Shown here: positions 7,511 to 14,216 of the stretch, one piece after another | Numbering within the stretch: position 1 is the first letter of the stretch | Layout: each line of letters begins with the position of its first letter | Source: Cytophagales bacterium | GTDB lineage: Bacteria; Bacteroidota; Bacteroidia; Cytophagales; UBA9547 | Direction of reading: 5' to 3' | NCBI GenBank assembly: GCA_003476475.1 | Contig: DMUD01000168.1 | Coordinates: 1-14,216 of the forward strand | Length of the DNA stretch: 14,216 bases | Translations under genes and position numbers: made by a program | The notes under the pieces: model-generated | The model's database searches: none | Seen by the model: only the letters and a program-made list of their open reading frames with translations | Told to the model about the DNA's origin: nothing

Positions 7511-8060
7511 CAATCAAATTTTTAACTAGTTCGTGAAGATTTAACGGCATCATGGTTCGCCAATTGTCTATATTCAATGTGCCACCAAAATTTAAATAAC
7601 TGTCTAGGTGGTATTTTTTCCACTGGTCTTCAACGAAATAGCGAAAATTTAAGGCTGCTATCCACCCGTCTTCCACATCGTCAAACCATTCTTCATAATA
7701 GCTATCGTCAGAGGCATGAAAATTCAACACATTTTCGCCAATTAAAATGTATTCATTGATTCCGTTTTTGGAAAGGACATCCAACACATTTCTTTTCAAA
7801 TACATAATGTCGTTATTAATGGCATCATTCCACTCGCCAAAAAACTCCAAAATGGCAAATTGAGCTGAATAGTTTACATACAATAGTTTGATGTAAAGTG
7901 TTTCTGAACCGATGTAGTCCCACTTGGGGTGTATGTAATGGTCGTAAATGGCAGTGCTGTATTTTGTATAATCGTATTCATTCCCATAAAATGGGGAATT
8001 CTTATCGTGAGAGGCTCGATAATATTTTTCCCAATTGTAAAACGGTTCGATATGGTGCAC
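7494..8060 (-). CDS. Conserved hypothetical cytoplasmic protein, GTG start
   Basis: A 188-residue protein that I cannot assign to a named family, although it resembles an uncharacterised protein I associate with Bacteroidota genomes. It has no signal peptide or membrane segment, so it is probably cytoplasmic. It is rich in Tyr, Trp, Asp and Asn. The most conserved-looking stretches are HHIEPFYNW at the N-terminus, HPKWD (44-48), GEWNDAINNDIMYLKR (75-90), ILIGENVLNFHASDD (105-119) and DDVEDGWIAALNFR (127-140). The start is a GTG at 8058-8060; an in-frame stop lies five codons upstream and there is no ATG before the conserved N-terminus. It converges with hemH (17-bp overlap) and diverges from mnmG, its 5' side facing the two parS-like palindromes. 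Confidence 0.75.
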   Translation of the reverse strand: MHHIEPFYNWEKYYRASHDKNSPFYGNEYDYTKYSTAIYDHYIHPKWDYIGSETLYIKLLYVNYSAQFAILEFFGEWNDAINNDIMYLKRNVLDVLSKNGINEYILIGENVLNFHASDDSYYEEWFDDVEDGWIAALNFRYFVEDQWKKYHLDSYLNFGGTLNIDNWRTMMPLNLHELVKNLIVRRLG

Positions 8061-8107
8061 AAGTATATAAATTCAGTATAACCCTAAAATAAGATATTTC
8101 AACCATA

Positions 8108-8121
8108 GTTCCACGTGGAAC
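8108..8121. other. Putative parS site 1 (ParB binding)
   Basis: Perfect 14-bp palindrome GTTCCACGTGGAAC. It matches the conserved core of chromosomal parS sites; the Pseudomonas form is TGTTCCACGTGGAAC followed by A or C, and the Bacillus form TGTTTCACGTGAAACA differs at the symmetric T/A positions. A second identical copy lies 72 bp away, and both share the flanking AC (GTTCCACGTGGAACAC). parS sites cluster near replication origins, and a DnaA-box cluster is found 3.6 kb to the right. The parA and parB genes are not in the window. Confidence 0.8.
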
Positions 8122-8165
8122 ACATACAATAGAAGAATGTAGGTATTTTACAGATAATTCGTTTC

Positions 8166-8173
8166 TATCTTTG
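8166..8173 (+). promoter_or_regulatory. Candidate -7 element of the mnmG promoter
   Basis: TATCTTTG fits TAnnTTTG exactly. It is 38 bp before the mnmG ATG and puts the transcription start at about 8180, at the left edge of the second parS-like palindrome. A T-rich stretch at 8144-8150 is only a weak candidate for the -33 element. No Shine-Dalgarno sequence precedes the ATG; the leader is A/T-rich, as usual in this phylum. Confidence 0.45.
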
Positions 8174-8179
8174 TAAATG

Positions 8180-8193
8180 GTTCCACGTGGAAC
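8180..8193. other. Putative parS site 2, at the mnmG transcription start region
   Basis: Second perfect copy of GTTCCACGTGGAAC, 18 bp upstream of the mnmG ATG and immediately after the candidate -7 box. As DNA it is a ParB-binding site candidate. If transcribed, the same bases could fold as a small hairpin (GTTCC, loop ACGT, GGAAC) in the mnmG leader. ParB bound here would cover the start of transcription, so it may dampen mnmG expression (inference). Confidence 0.8.
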
Positions 8194-8211
8194 ACTATCT
8201 AAATAGCAATT

Positions 8212-10077
8212 ATGTTTAAAGAATATGATGTAATAGTAGTAGGTGCCGGACATGCAGGATGTGAAGCAGCTGCTGCTGCAGGCAACATGGGTGCAAAGGT
8301 AATGCTCGTCACTATGAATATGATGACAATTGGCCAAATGTCATGCAATCCAGCCATGGGAGGTGTGGCTAAAGGTCAAATTGTTAGAGAGATAGACGCA
8401 CTAGGTGGACTTTCTGGAATTGTGGCAGACAAGTCTATGATTCAGTTCAGAATGCTAAACAGGTCAAAAGGGCCTGCAATGTGGAGTCCAAGAACTCAAA
8501 ACGATAGAAACAAATTTGCCGAAGAATGGCGACTTGCATTGGAAAAAATAGAAAACGTGGACTTTTGGCAAGAATCAATAACAGGTCTTCTAGTAAAAGA
8601 GAACCGTGTTATCGGTGTAAGGACAGCTATGGGTTTAGAAATACGTGGAAAGGCAGTTGTATTAACAAATGGTACATTTCTGAATGGACTTATACATATT
8701 GGTGAAAAGAACTTTTCGGGAGGAAGAACAGCTGAAAAAGCAGCAACAGGCATAACGGAACAACTCATTTCGCTTGGTTTCGAAACTGGACGCATGAAAA
8801 CCGGGACACCTCCACGTATAGATGGCAGAAGTATTGACTATAGTAAAACAGAAGAGCAAAAAGGAGATGAAAATCCGAGTAAATTCTCTTATACCGACGA
8901 AACAAAACCACTAGAGAGGCAAATGAGCTGTTTCGTCACTTATACAAACGAACAAGTGCACGATATACTTAAAACAGGTTTTGATAAATCCCCGATGTTT
9001 CAAGGTCGAATAAAAGGTCTTGGTCCACGATATTGCCCATCTATAGAGGATAAAATAAATCGATTTGCAGACAAAGAGCGACATCAGTTGTTTTTAGAAC
9101 CAGAAGGATGGAATACTGTTGAGGTCTATATAAATGGCTTTTCTTCATCACTACCAGAGGATGTGCAATACAGAGCATTGACTAAGATTGAAGGACTAGA
9201 AAATGCTAGAATGTTTAGACCAGCATATGCTATAGAATATGACTATTTCCCCCCTACTCAATTAAAACCTACTCTTGAAACCAAACTTGTGAATAATCTA
9301 TTCTTTGCGGGACAAATAAACGGAACCACTGGCTATGAAGAAGCAGCGGGACAAGGTCTAATTGCAGGAATAAATGCAGCAAACACAGTAATGGAAAATG
9401 AGGCCTTTGTAATGAAGCGGTCAGAAGGATACATAGGTGTACTCATAGATGATTTGATAAACAAAGGAACGGAAGAACCTTATCGTATGTTCACTTCACG
9501 TGCAGAATACCGCATTCTTTTGCGACAGGACAATGCAGACTTACGACTAACCAAAAAAGGTTACGACATGGGACTAGCAAAAGCAGACAGACTTGAAAAA
9601 TTGATACAGAAAGAAACAGCAATAGATGAAATAAAAAATTGGCTGAAAACATATAAAGTCAGTCCAGAGGCGGTGAATGGTGTATTGGAATCGTTAGGTT
9701 CAGCTACTATACGCGAAAAGTGTAGTCTGGAAACATTTATCAAAAGACCAGATGTAAGTATTTCTGATCTAGGTAAAATTGGCCAGGAGGTAACACAAAA
9801 CCTACGAAAATATTCAAGCGAGACAATAGAACAAGCTGAAATCCAAATTAAATATCAAAACTACATAGAGAAAGAGGAAAATCTTGTAAATAAGATACAT
9901 ACGCTTGAAAACTATCGCATAAATACTACGATTGATTACGACAACATTGTTTCATTGTCATTAGAAGGTAGGGAAAAGTTGAAAAAAATTAAACCACAAA
10001 CATTGGGACAGGCCTCACGAATAAGTGGTGTATCACCTGCCGATATTTCTATTTTAATGGTGTACTTAGGACGTTAA
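8212..10077 (+). CDS. mnmG: tRNA uridine-5-carboxymethylaminomethyl modification enzyme MnmG (GidA)
   Basis: Flavoprotein that works with MnmE to add the carboxymethylaminomethyl group at C5 of the wobble uridine (U34) of certain tRNAs, using FAD and a folate. The N-terminal FAD motif GAGHAG is at residues 11-16, followed by CNPAMGGVAKG with C45 and GRMKTGTPPRID at about 193-204. RYCPSIEDK contains C275; C45 and C275 align with the two conserved redox cysteines of E. coli MnmG (47 and 277). The C-terminal helical domain ends in ISGVSPADISILMVYL, typical of the family. The length of 621 residues is complete. mnmG lies near the origin in many bacteria, in line with the parS sites before it and the DnaA boxes 1.7 kb after it. 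It is transcribed toward the candidate origin. rsmG (gidB), mnmE, parA and parB are not present. Confidence 0.97.
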   Translation: MFKEYDVIVVGAGHAGCEAAAAAGNMGAKVMLVTMNMMTIGQMSCNPAMGGVAKGQIVREIDALGGLSGIVADKSMIQFRMLNRSKGPAMWSPRTQNDRNKFAEEWRLALEKIENVDFWQESITGLLVKENRVIGVRTAMGLEIRGKAVVLTNGTFLNGLIHIGEKNFSGGRTAEKAATGITEQLISLGFETGRMKTGTPPRIDGRSIDYSKTEEQKGDENPSKFSYTDETKPLERQMSCFVTYTNEQVHDILKTGFDKSPMFQGRIKGLGPRYCPSIEDKINRFADKERHQLFLEPEGWNTVEVYINGFSSSLPEDVQYRALTKIEGLENARMFRPAYAIEYDYFPPTQLKPTLETKLVNNLFFAGQINGTTGYEEAAGQGLIAGINAANTVMENEAFVMKRSEGYIGVLIDDLINKGTEEPYRMFTSRAEYRILLRQDNADLRLTKKGYDMGLAKADRLEKLIQKETAIDEIKNWLKTYKVSPEAVNGVLESLGSATIREKCSLETFIKRPDVSISDLGKIGQEVTQNLRKYSSETIEQAEIQIKYQNYIEKEENLVNKIHTLENYRINTTIDYDNIVSLSLEGREKLKKIKPQTLGQASRISGVSPADISILMVYLGR

Positions 10078-10111
10078 AAAGGACTGTAGGGACAAGCATT
10101 AATATTTCACT

Positions 10112-10119
10112 TATTTTTG
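10112..10119 (+). promoter_or_regulatory. Candidate -7 element before the Ig-like lipoprotein gene
   Basis: TATTTTTG fits TAnnTTTG in the 59-bp gap after mnmG. It would start transcription only about 10 nt before the GTG start codon, and no -33 element is clear. The gene could equally be read through from mnmG. Confidence 0.3.
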
Positions 10120-10136
10120 TCTAAATCCCATTAAAA

Positions 10137-11729
10137 GTGAAATGTTTCAACAATCCTATTTTAGGAATCTCCTTAGCGTTCATTTTATACTCCTGTGCAA
10201 ACATAGTAGCACCAACCGGAGGAGAAAAGGACAACGATAAACCAAAATTAACCAAAACAATTCCCGCAAGTGGAAGTATAAACTACAAAGAAACTGAGGT
10301 AAAATTTATTTTCAGCGAATGGATACAGGAGAATAATTTAAAGGAGGAGTTAATCATCATTCCTACCCCAGACAAATACAAAACTAAAGTATCGCGAAAT
10401 ACCATAACTTTTTACTTCGACAGTAGTTCGCTCGTTAAAAACACCACTTATTACTTTAACCTAAGAGAAGGTATCAAAGATATTACTGAAGGAAACAAAT
10501 CCGACAGTGCCACGTTGGTGTTTTCAACTGGAACATATATTGATTCATTGGAAATAGCCGGAAGTGCAAAAAAAGCACTAGATAACAAACCGGAGAAAAA
10601 TACCGTAGTGTTGGTTTTTGCAGCTGACTATAATTTCAATTTGTTAAAATCAAGACCATTATACCATACCAAAACAGAAAAGAATGGTGATTTTCGAATT
10701 CAATATATGAAACCGGGTAACTATTATATATACGCTTTTGTTGATGAAAACAATAATGGAAAATATGATGAAAATAAAGAATTTATAGGATACTCAAATA
10801 ATAACCTAAATCTAAAAGGAACAGTGTCTGACATTAACTTAAAAATGGTAAAAGAAGACCACGAACATATCATTATAAAAAAAATAGAATCTAGTAAAGG
10901 TAAAGTGCCAAATCTAGAATTTAACAAAGAAATATCATTTATTAACATTAAAAAGCTAAGAGATACTCAAGATATTGTCTATCCCTATATAAATGGGAAA
11001 TCTCTATTTTTATATACCACCAAGAAAGTTGATACCACAAGTATAATCATCGAAACAAAGAATGTACTTGGAAACAATGGCCGTGATACAATAAAGATAG
11101 CATTAGACTATACAGATACGAGCAAATATTTGGTAGTTCCAAATCCAGGAAAAGGTGAGATAGAACCTAATCAGGAAATCACGATACAACTTTCAAAACC
11201 ATATAAAACTTTTAAACCAATTATCTCAATTAAAAATGGGAATAAGGAATATACAAATGGTGATTATACAAAAGTAATTAAGATAAAGGAAGACAAAATG
11301 ACCGGAATATTAGTGATAAGCCCTATAAATAGTTGGAAAGATAGTGTCGCTATAAAGCTATATCCCGAAACATTTGAACCAATATGTGGCTATGTAAGAG
11401 ATACCATAAAATTAAATTACACTTTGAAATCGGTGGAAAAATTTGGGTCAATTGGTGGGAAAGTCAATTGCGATGCTCAAAAAGTATTGATTCAATTGGT
11501 GGGAAAAGACAGTAAAATAATCAAACAGACTGAACATAAAGATTTCTTATTTGAATACCTGCAAGAGGGTGAATATAATATTAGAGTAGTAGATGACCAA
11601 AATGGTAATAGTCTTTGGGATCAAGGAGATTATAGAACGAGAAAAATGCCAGAAATCATTTATCACTATCCAGACACCCTAAAACTAAAAGCAAATTGGG
11701 AAATATTGGATGTTAAAATAAGTTTCTAA
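10137..11729 (+). CDS. Ig-like domain lipoprotein
   Basis: A 530-residue predicted lipoprotein with a GTG start. A short signal peptide ends in the lipobox LYSC with Cys20 as the lipidated residue, so it should be anchored in the inner or outer membrane facing the periplasm or the surface. Residues about 35-135 look like a Big_5/SbsA-type Ig-like domain (P.SG......V.F.FSEWI, then strands to LVFSTG). A carboxypeptidase-regulatory or prealbumin-like module follows at about 138-225 and ends with FVDENNNGKYDENKEFIGY. A related pattern recurs at the C-terminus (VVDDQNGNSLWDQGDY, then NWEILDV). Both D/N-rich loops resemble calcium-binding turns. This architecture is known to me from uncharacterised Bacteroidota lipoproteins. 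The gene is very AT-rich (12 of 60 bases G+C at 10741-10800), clearly lower than proB. It lies between mnmG and the DnaA-box cluster. Confidence 0.82.
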   Translation: MKCFNNPILGISLAFILYSCANIVAPTGGEKDNDKPKLTKTIPASGSINYKETEVKFIFSEWIQENNLKEELIIIPTPDKYKTKVSRNTITFYFDSSSLVKNTTYYFNLREGIKDITEGNKSDSATLVFSTGTYIDSLEIAGSAKKALDNKPEKNTVVLVFAADYNFNLLKSRPLYHTKTEKNGDFRIQYMKPGNYYIYAFVDENNNGKYDENKEFIGYSNNNLNLKGTVSDINLKMVKEDHEHIIIKKIESSKGKVPNLEFNKEISFINIKKLRDTQDIVYPYINGKSLFLYTTKKVDTTSIIIETKNVLGNNGRDTIKIALDYTDTSKYLVVPNPGKGEIEPNQEITIQLSKPYKTFKPIISIKNGNKEYTNGDYTKVIKIKEDKMTGILVISPINSWKDSVAIKLYPETFEPICGYVRDTIKLNYTLKSVEKFGSIGGKVNCDAQKVLIQLVGKDSKIIKQTEHKDFLFEYLQEGEYNIRVVDDQNGNSLWDQGDYRTRKMPEIIYHYPDTLKLKANWEILDVKISF

Positions 11730-11747
11730 TTGTCCATTAGTTTCAAG

Positions 11748-11756
11748 TTATCCACA
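11748..11756 (+). promoter_or_regulatory. Perfect DnaA box (left)
   Basis: TTATCCACA, an exact match to the strong DnaA box, 19 bp after the lipoprotein stop codon. It points toward the matching box at 11926-11934 on the other strand. Confidence 0.8.
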
Positions 11757-11819
11757 CAAAAAACAGAATCAACATTAGAGGGATAATAATTATACATTTG
11801 ACCCACAATAGCGATAATG

Positions 11820-12012
11820 TTATACACTTGTTTAACTTAATAAATATCCCATACACTATACACATGAAAAAGTATATTTTAATTGTGTACAAGCTTATAA
11901 TTGATTGATTGTGTTTCTGTTATACTGTGGATAAAAGTACAATGTTGTGAATAGAAGCCTAAAAAAAAGGAATATAATTCAGAGCAAATTAAATCTTCAA
12001 TACTTATCTACA
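11820..12012. promoter_or_regulatory. Cluster of five one-mismatch DnaA boxes
   Basis: Each site differs from TTATNCACA at one base: TTATACACT (11820-11828, plus), CTATACACA (11856-11864, plus), TGTGTACAA (11884-11892, minus), TGTGAATAG (11946-11954, minus) and TTATCTACA (12004-12012, plus). Such weaker sites commonly accompany strong boxes in origins and fill with DnaA-ATP during initiation. Confidence 0.6.
11926..11934 (-). promoter_or_regulatory. Perfect DnaA box (right, inverted)
   Basis: TGTGGATAA, the reverse complement of TTATCCACA. Together with the left box it frames a 169-bp segment holding three of the weaker boxes. Confidence 0.8.
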
Positions 12013-12077
12013 AATCCACAAGCTAATAGTAATTATACTTAATAATTTAAATCTTCTTTTTCTATAACATATATAAT

Positions 12078-13886
12078 ATGGGGCGTTTTGTACACATCGC
12101 TTGGCTCGTGATTTTGACACCTCTTTGGTTAGTTGGACAAGACATCTCGTTAGCAAACGAATATCTGCAAAAAGAAGATTTTCAAAAGGCCAAAATTCAT
12201 TACGAGCTTGCGTTAAATAAAAATGCAAACCCGAGCGAGGTATATCCGGGATATGTACAAAGCCTGACTCGGCTAAATGAAAATAAATTAGCCGAAAAGT
12301 TTTTTAAAAAACTGATTAAAAGTGACCCAAACAATATTTATTATAAATATGACTACACCTTGTTTTTGAGACAAATAAATAGCAAAGACTTAGAAAAAGT
12401 AACGCTAAAAACTATAAATGAAAGCATTGAAAATCCGCCCTACGTATACAATGCTATACTTTATCTTTTATCTAAGAAAGAATATGACCTATTGGAATTA
12501 ACAATATTGATATATAGGAATAATTTAAAAATGAACACTGCCTACTACAAGGAAATGGCAGAAGTTAAAAAAATGAAAGGAGATCAACGCAAGATGTCCG
12601 AAGAATTACTCTTAGGATTTTTGGCCGATAATGAACCTATAGAAGAATTGAAAAATACTTTACAAAACTATTTGACCGAACCGTCCGAAATAGAACATTT
12701 TCGTATTTTATTATTGGAACTTGCAGAAACCGACCCATCGAATAATATGATACCAGAACTGCTCTTGTGGTTGTTTGTACAACAAAAAGACTTTTCAAGC
12801 GCCGCTGTACAAGCAAAAGCACTTGACAAACGATACAAGCTAAACGGTGAAAAACAGCAAGAAGTCGCTGACTTGGCTTTGGAAAACAAAGACTATGATG
12901 TAGCCATCAAGATATTCGAATCCATTGTAAAAGATTATCCAAGAACGAATAATTACTACCAAGCACGCACCAAAAGCATATTGGCCAAAGAACAGAAAAT
13001 AAAATCGAAATATCCGATTGATAAAATCGAACTATATGGTTTGGCAAAAAACTACAAAGACTTAATGGCTGAAGCAAAAGCGGGTAACAGCACCCAACTA
13101 TACAAACAAGAGGCCGATTTGGCATTGTTATATGGTTTTTATCTAGACAAATTAGATTCTGCACTTTTTCTTATGAATGATGCGTTGAAAATAAGTGCCC
13201 ATGATAAAAAGTTTCAAGCAAAGGCAAAGCTACATTTAGGCGATTTGTATTTACTCGATAATCAGCCTTGGGAATCGACACTACTGTACTCGCAAGTAGA
13301 ACTGATGGAAAAAGACCAGTTATTGGGTCATGAGGCAAAATTGCGTAATGCCAAGCTATACTATTACAAGGGCGATTTTAAAATGGCTGAAGAGCAAATG
13401 GACGTGCTCAAATTGGCTACCTCACGCGAGATATCCAACGATGCTATACAGCTTAGCGTACTCATTCAAGACAATATCGCCGAAGATACCATTGGGTATG
13501 CCTTGAAAAGATATGCTGCTGTGGAATTGCTTATATTCCAAAACAAATGGGACGAGGCAAAATCAGAATTAGACTCACTTTATAAAGAATATCGCGCCAA
13601 AAGTTTGAAAGACGACATCTTGTTTTTGGAAGCCAAAATTGCCCGTCAGTTTGGCCATTACCTGGAAGCCGTAGGCAAACTGGAGCAGTTGTTGCAAGAA
13701 TATGCTACCGACATATTGGCTGACGATGCCGCCTATCAAATAGCCCAAATGTACGAGTATCAGCTAAGAGACCGCGAAAAGGCCATGGAGTACTACAACA
13801 AAGTAGTGACACAGTTCCCTGCTAGTATTTATGTGGTGGATTCGCGCAAGAGGTATCGAGAAATAAGAGGAGATAAAGTGAATTAG
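12078..13886 (+). CDS. Exported tetratricopeptide-repeat protein
   Basis: A 602-residue protein with a short N-terminal hydrophobic signal (residues about 6-20, ending LVGQ before DIS), so it is probably exported to the periplasm. Most of the rest is helical, with tetratricopeptide-type repeats. The clearest are the first pair (LANEYLQKEDFQKAKIHYELAL and the following helices, about 25-95), a middle set (about 265-300 and 380-450) and the C-terminal set from about 513 to 590. The last has FLEAKIARQFGHYLEAVGKL, then AYQIAQMYEYQ, then AMEYYNKVVTQFPAS. This final part resembles the TPR segments of BamD and CpoB/YbgF, but the protein is much longer and has no lipobox cysteine. TPR proteins act as scaffolds; the partner is unknown. 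It starts right after the candidate origin and is transcribed away from it. I see no clear promoter box. Confidence 0.8.
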   Translation: MGRFVHIAWLVILTPLWLVGQDISLANEYLQKEDFQKAKIHYELALNKNANPSEVYPGYVQSLTRLNENKLAEKFFKKLIKSDPNNIYYKYDYTLFLRQINSKDLEKVTLKTINESIENPPYVYNAILYLLSKKEYDLLELTILIYRNNLKMNTAYYKEMAEVKKMKGDQRKMSEELLLGFLADNEPIEELKNTLQNYLTEPSEIEHFRILLLELAETDPSNNMIPELLLWLFVQQKDFSSAAVQAKALDKRYKLNGEKQQEVADLALENKDYDVAIKIFESIVKDYPRTNNYYQARTKSILAKEQKIKSKYPIDKIELYGLAKNYKDLMAEAKAGNSTQLYKQEADLALLYGFYLDKLDSALFLMNDALKISAHDKKFQAKAKLHLGDLYLLDNQPWESTLLYSQVELMEKDQLLGHEAKLRNAKLYYYKGDFKMAEEQMDVLKLATSREISNDAIQLSVLIQDNIAEDTIGYALKRYAAVELLIFQNKWDEAKSELDSLYKEYRAKSLKDDILFLEAKIARQFGHYLEAVGKLEQLLQEYATDILADDAAYQIAQMYEYQLRDREKAMEYYNKVVTQFPASIYVVDSRKRYREIRGDKVN

Positions 13887-14216
13887 TGTTGTGCTTAACG
13901 GCACGGTGTTCAAGTCTTTTTCGGGGTTGACGAAGCCGGACTTATCCACCGAAAGGAAGAGACGAGAATCGAGCCGGCTTAACCCCATAAGTGGATTTTG
14001 AGTAGCGCAAGTCCATATAGCCCAATAAAAATGCTAGGTTTGCTCTAAAAAGGGCAAGATGCCTTAAAGATAAGCGTCACTCGGCAGGAACCGAGCGACT
14101 GCGGGGTCGGTCCTCTTACGCTTGCTGGTAACGTTTTGCGGCTTTGCGAAGAAGCGGATTTCGGAGCACAAAACTGTCAACATACCACAAAATTTGATGC
14201 GAGGTAGAATGTTCAA
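13887..14216. other. Gene-free structured region with inverted repeats, function unknown
   Basis: I see no convincing gene here. Base composition jumps: 34 of 60 bases are G+C at 13921-13980. Several inverted repeats are present. GTGC/GCAC lies at 13891-13894 and 13901-13904. GGGGTT plus AAGCCGG (13923-13928, 13933-13939) pairs with CCGGCTT plus AACCCC (13974-13986), leaving a 4-base bulge. CC-GAAA-GG at 13949-13956 forms a small tetraloop hairpin inside that stem. AAGCGT/ACGCTT (14072-14077, 14118-14123) encloses CTCGG/CCGAG (14080-14084, 14091-14095). ATCCAC inside the first loop (13944-13949) can pair with GTGGAT (13991-13996) outside it, a possible pseudoknot. TGTTCAA occurs at 13907-13913 and again at the window end (14210-14216). 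Candidates are a structured non-coding RNA, an intergenic repeat family, or an element remnant. I do not recognise a named family. Confidence 0.5.

Larger units (their letters stand above)
11730..12077. other. Candidate chromosomal replication origin (oriC)
   Basis: A 348-bp gene-free, strongly AT-rich gap crowded with DnaA boxes. Two perfect boxes (TTATCCACA, one on each strand) flank several one-mismatch boxes: 11820-11828, 11856-11864, 11884-11892 (minus), 11946-11954 (minus) and 12004-12012. Weaker two-mismatch sites lie at 11790-11798 and 12012-12020. Candidate unwinding stretches are the A/T-rich blocks at about 11960-12000 and 12021-12077. The nearby mnmG gene and two parS-like sites agree with an origin region. 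dnaA itself is not in the window; dnaA is not always beside oriC in Bacteroidota. What is seen is the box density; origin function is inferred. Confidence 0.8.

Noticed and set aside
8002..8337. Minus-strand open frame of 111 codons across the mnmG start
   Set aside because: It covers both palindromes and the mnmG 5' end; its Cys/His-rich sequence is the antisense of the FAD-binding region.
12004..12228. Minus-strand open frame across the origin gap and the TPR gene start
   Set aside because: It reads through DnaA-like boxes and antisense to the signal peptide of the TPR protein; no family resemblance.
13893..13899. Integron attC site (GCTTAAC fits RYYYAAC)
   Set aside because: Only one core-like site is seen; no matching partner core with proper spacing, no cassette gene array and no integrase in the window.
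13891..13919. Intrinsic terminator for the TPR gene
   Set aside because: The GTGC/GCAC stem has only four pairs and the T run begins about 10 bases after it, so it is too weak to call.
13764..13988. Minus-strand open frame of 74 codons over the TPR gene tail and structured block
   Set aside because: It is antisense to well-supported TPR sequence, and its remaining part is explained by the inverted repeats.
1..14216. Defence system, CRISPR array, prophage or insertion sequence
   Set aside because: No spaced direct repeats, nuclease, transposase, integrase or phage genes are visible; the genes are mostly housekeeping and envelope genes.

Overview
The window looks like chromosomal DNA from a member of the phylum Bacteroidota. 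The evidence is a PorP/SprF-type type IX secretion protein, a DUF6799-type repeat protein, an Ig-like lipoprotein of the kind found in this phylum, A-rich leaders without Shine-Dalgarno sequences, and several candidate TAnnTTTG -7 promoter elements. The genus cannot be read from the sequence. No transposase, CRISPR array, tRNA or rRNA is visible.

Left part (1-6343). The 3' part of proB (glutamate 5-kinase) is joined by a TAATG overlap to a ThiF/MoeB-type E1 enzyme with a C-terminal rhodanese domain. A PorP/SprF-family outer-membrane protein follows. On the minus strand, and read in the order manC, PAP2 phosphatase, DUF6799-type repeat protein, lies a probable operon for GDP-mannose supply and envelope work. 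It converges on the PorP gene with a 12-bp overlap of the 3' ends.

Middle (6344-8211). hemH (ferrochelatase) faces manC across a divergent spacer. Its 3' end overlaps a minus-strand conserved hypothetical gene by 17 bp. The 151-bp spacer before mnmG holds two copies of the 14-bp palindrome GTTCCACGTGGAAC, which matches the ParB-binding site parS. The second copy sits right after the likely mnmG -7 element.

Right part (8212-14216). mnmG and an Ig-like lipoprotein gene are followed by a 348-bp AT-rich gap with two perfect, oppositely oriented DnaA boxes (TTATCCACA) and five one-mismatch boxes. This is a strong candidate for the chromosomal replication origin (oriC), about 3.6-3.7 kb from the two parS sites. 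A TPR protein gene follows. The window closes with 330 bp of GC-rich, gene-free sequence with long-range inverted repeats that could form a structured RNA or a repeat element.

The main result is that this ordinary-looking housekeeping stretch is probably the origin and centromere region of the chromosome. The most puzzling piece is the structured block at 13887-14216, for which I have no family name.
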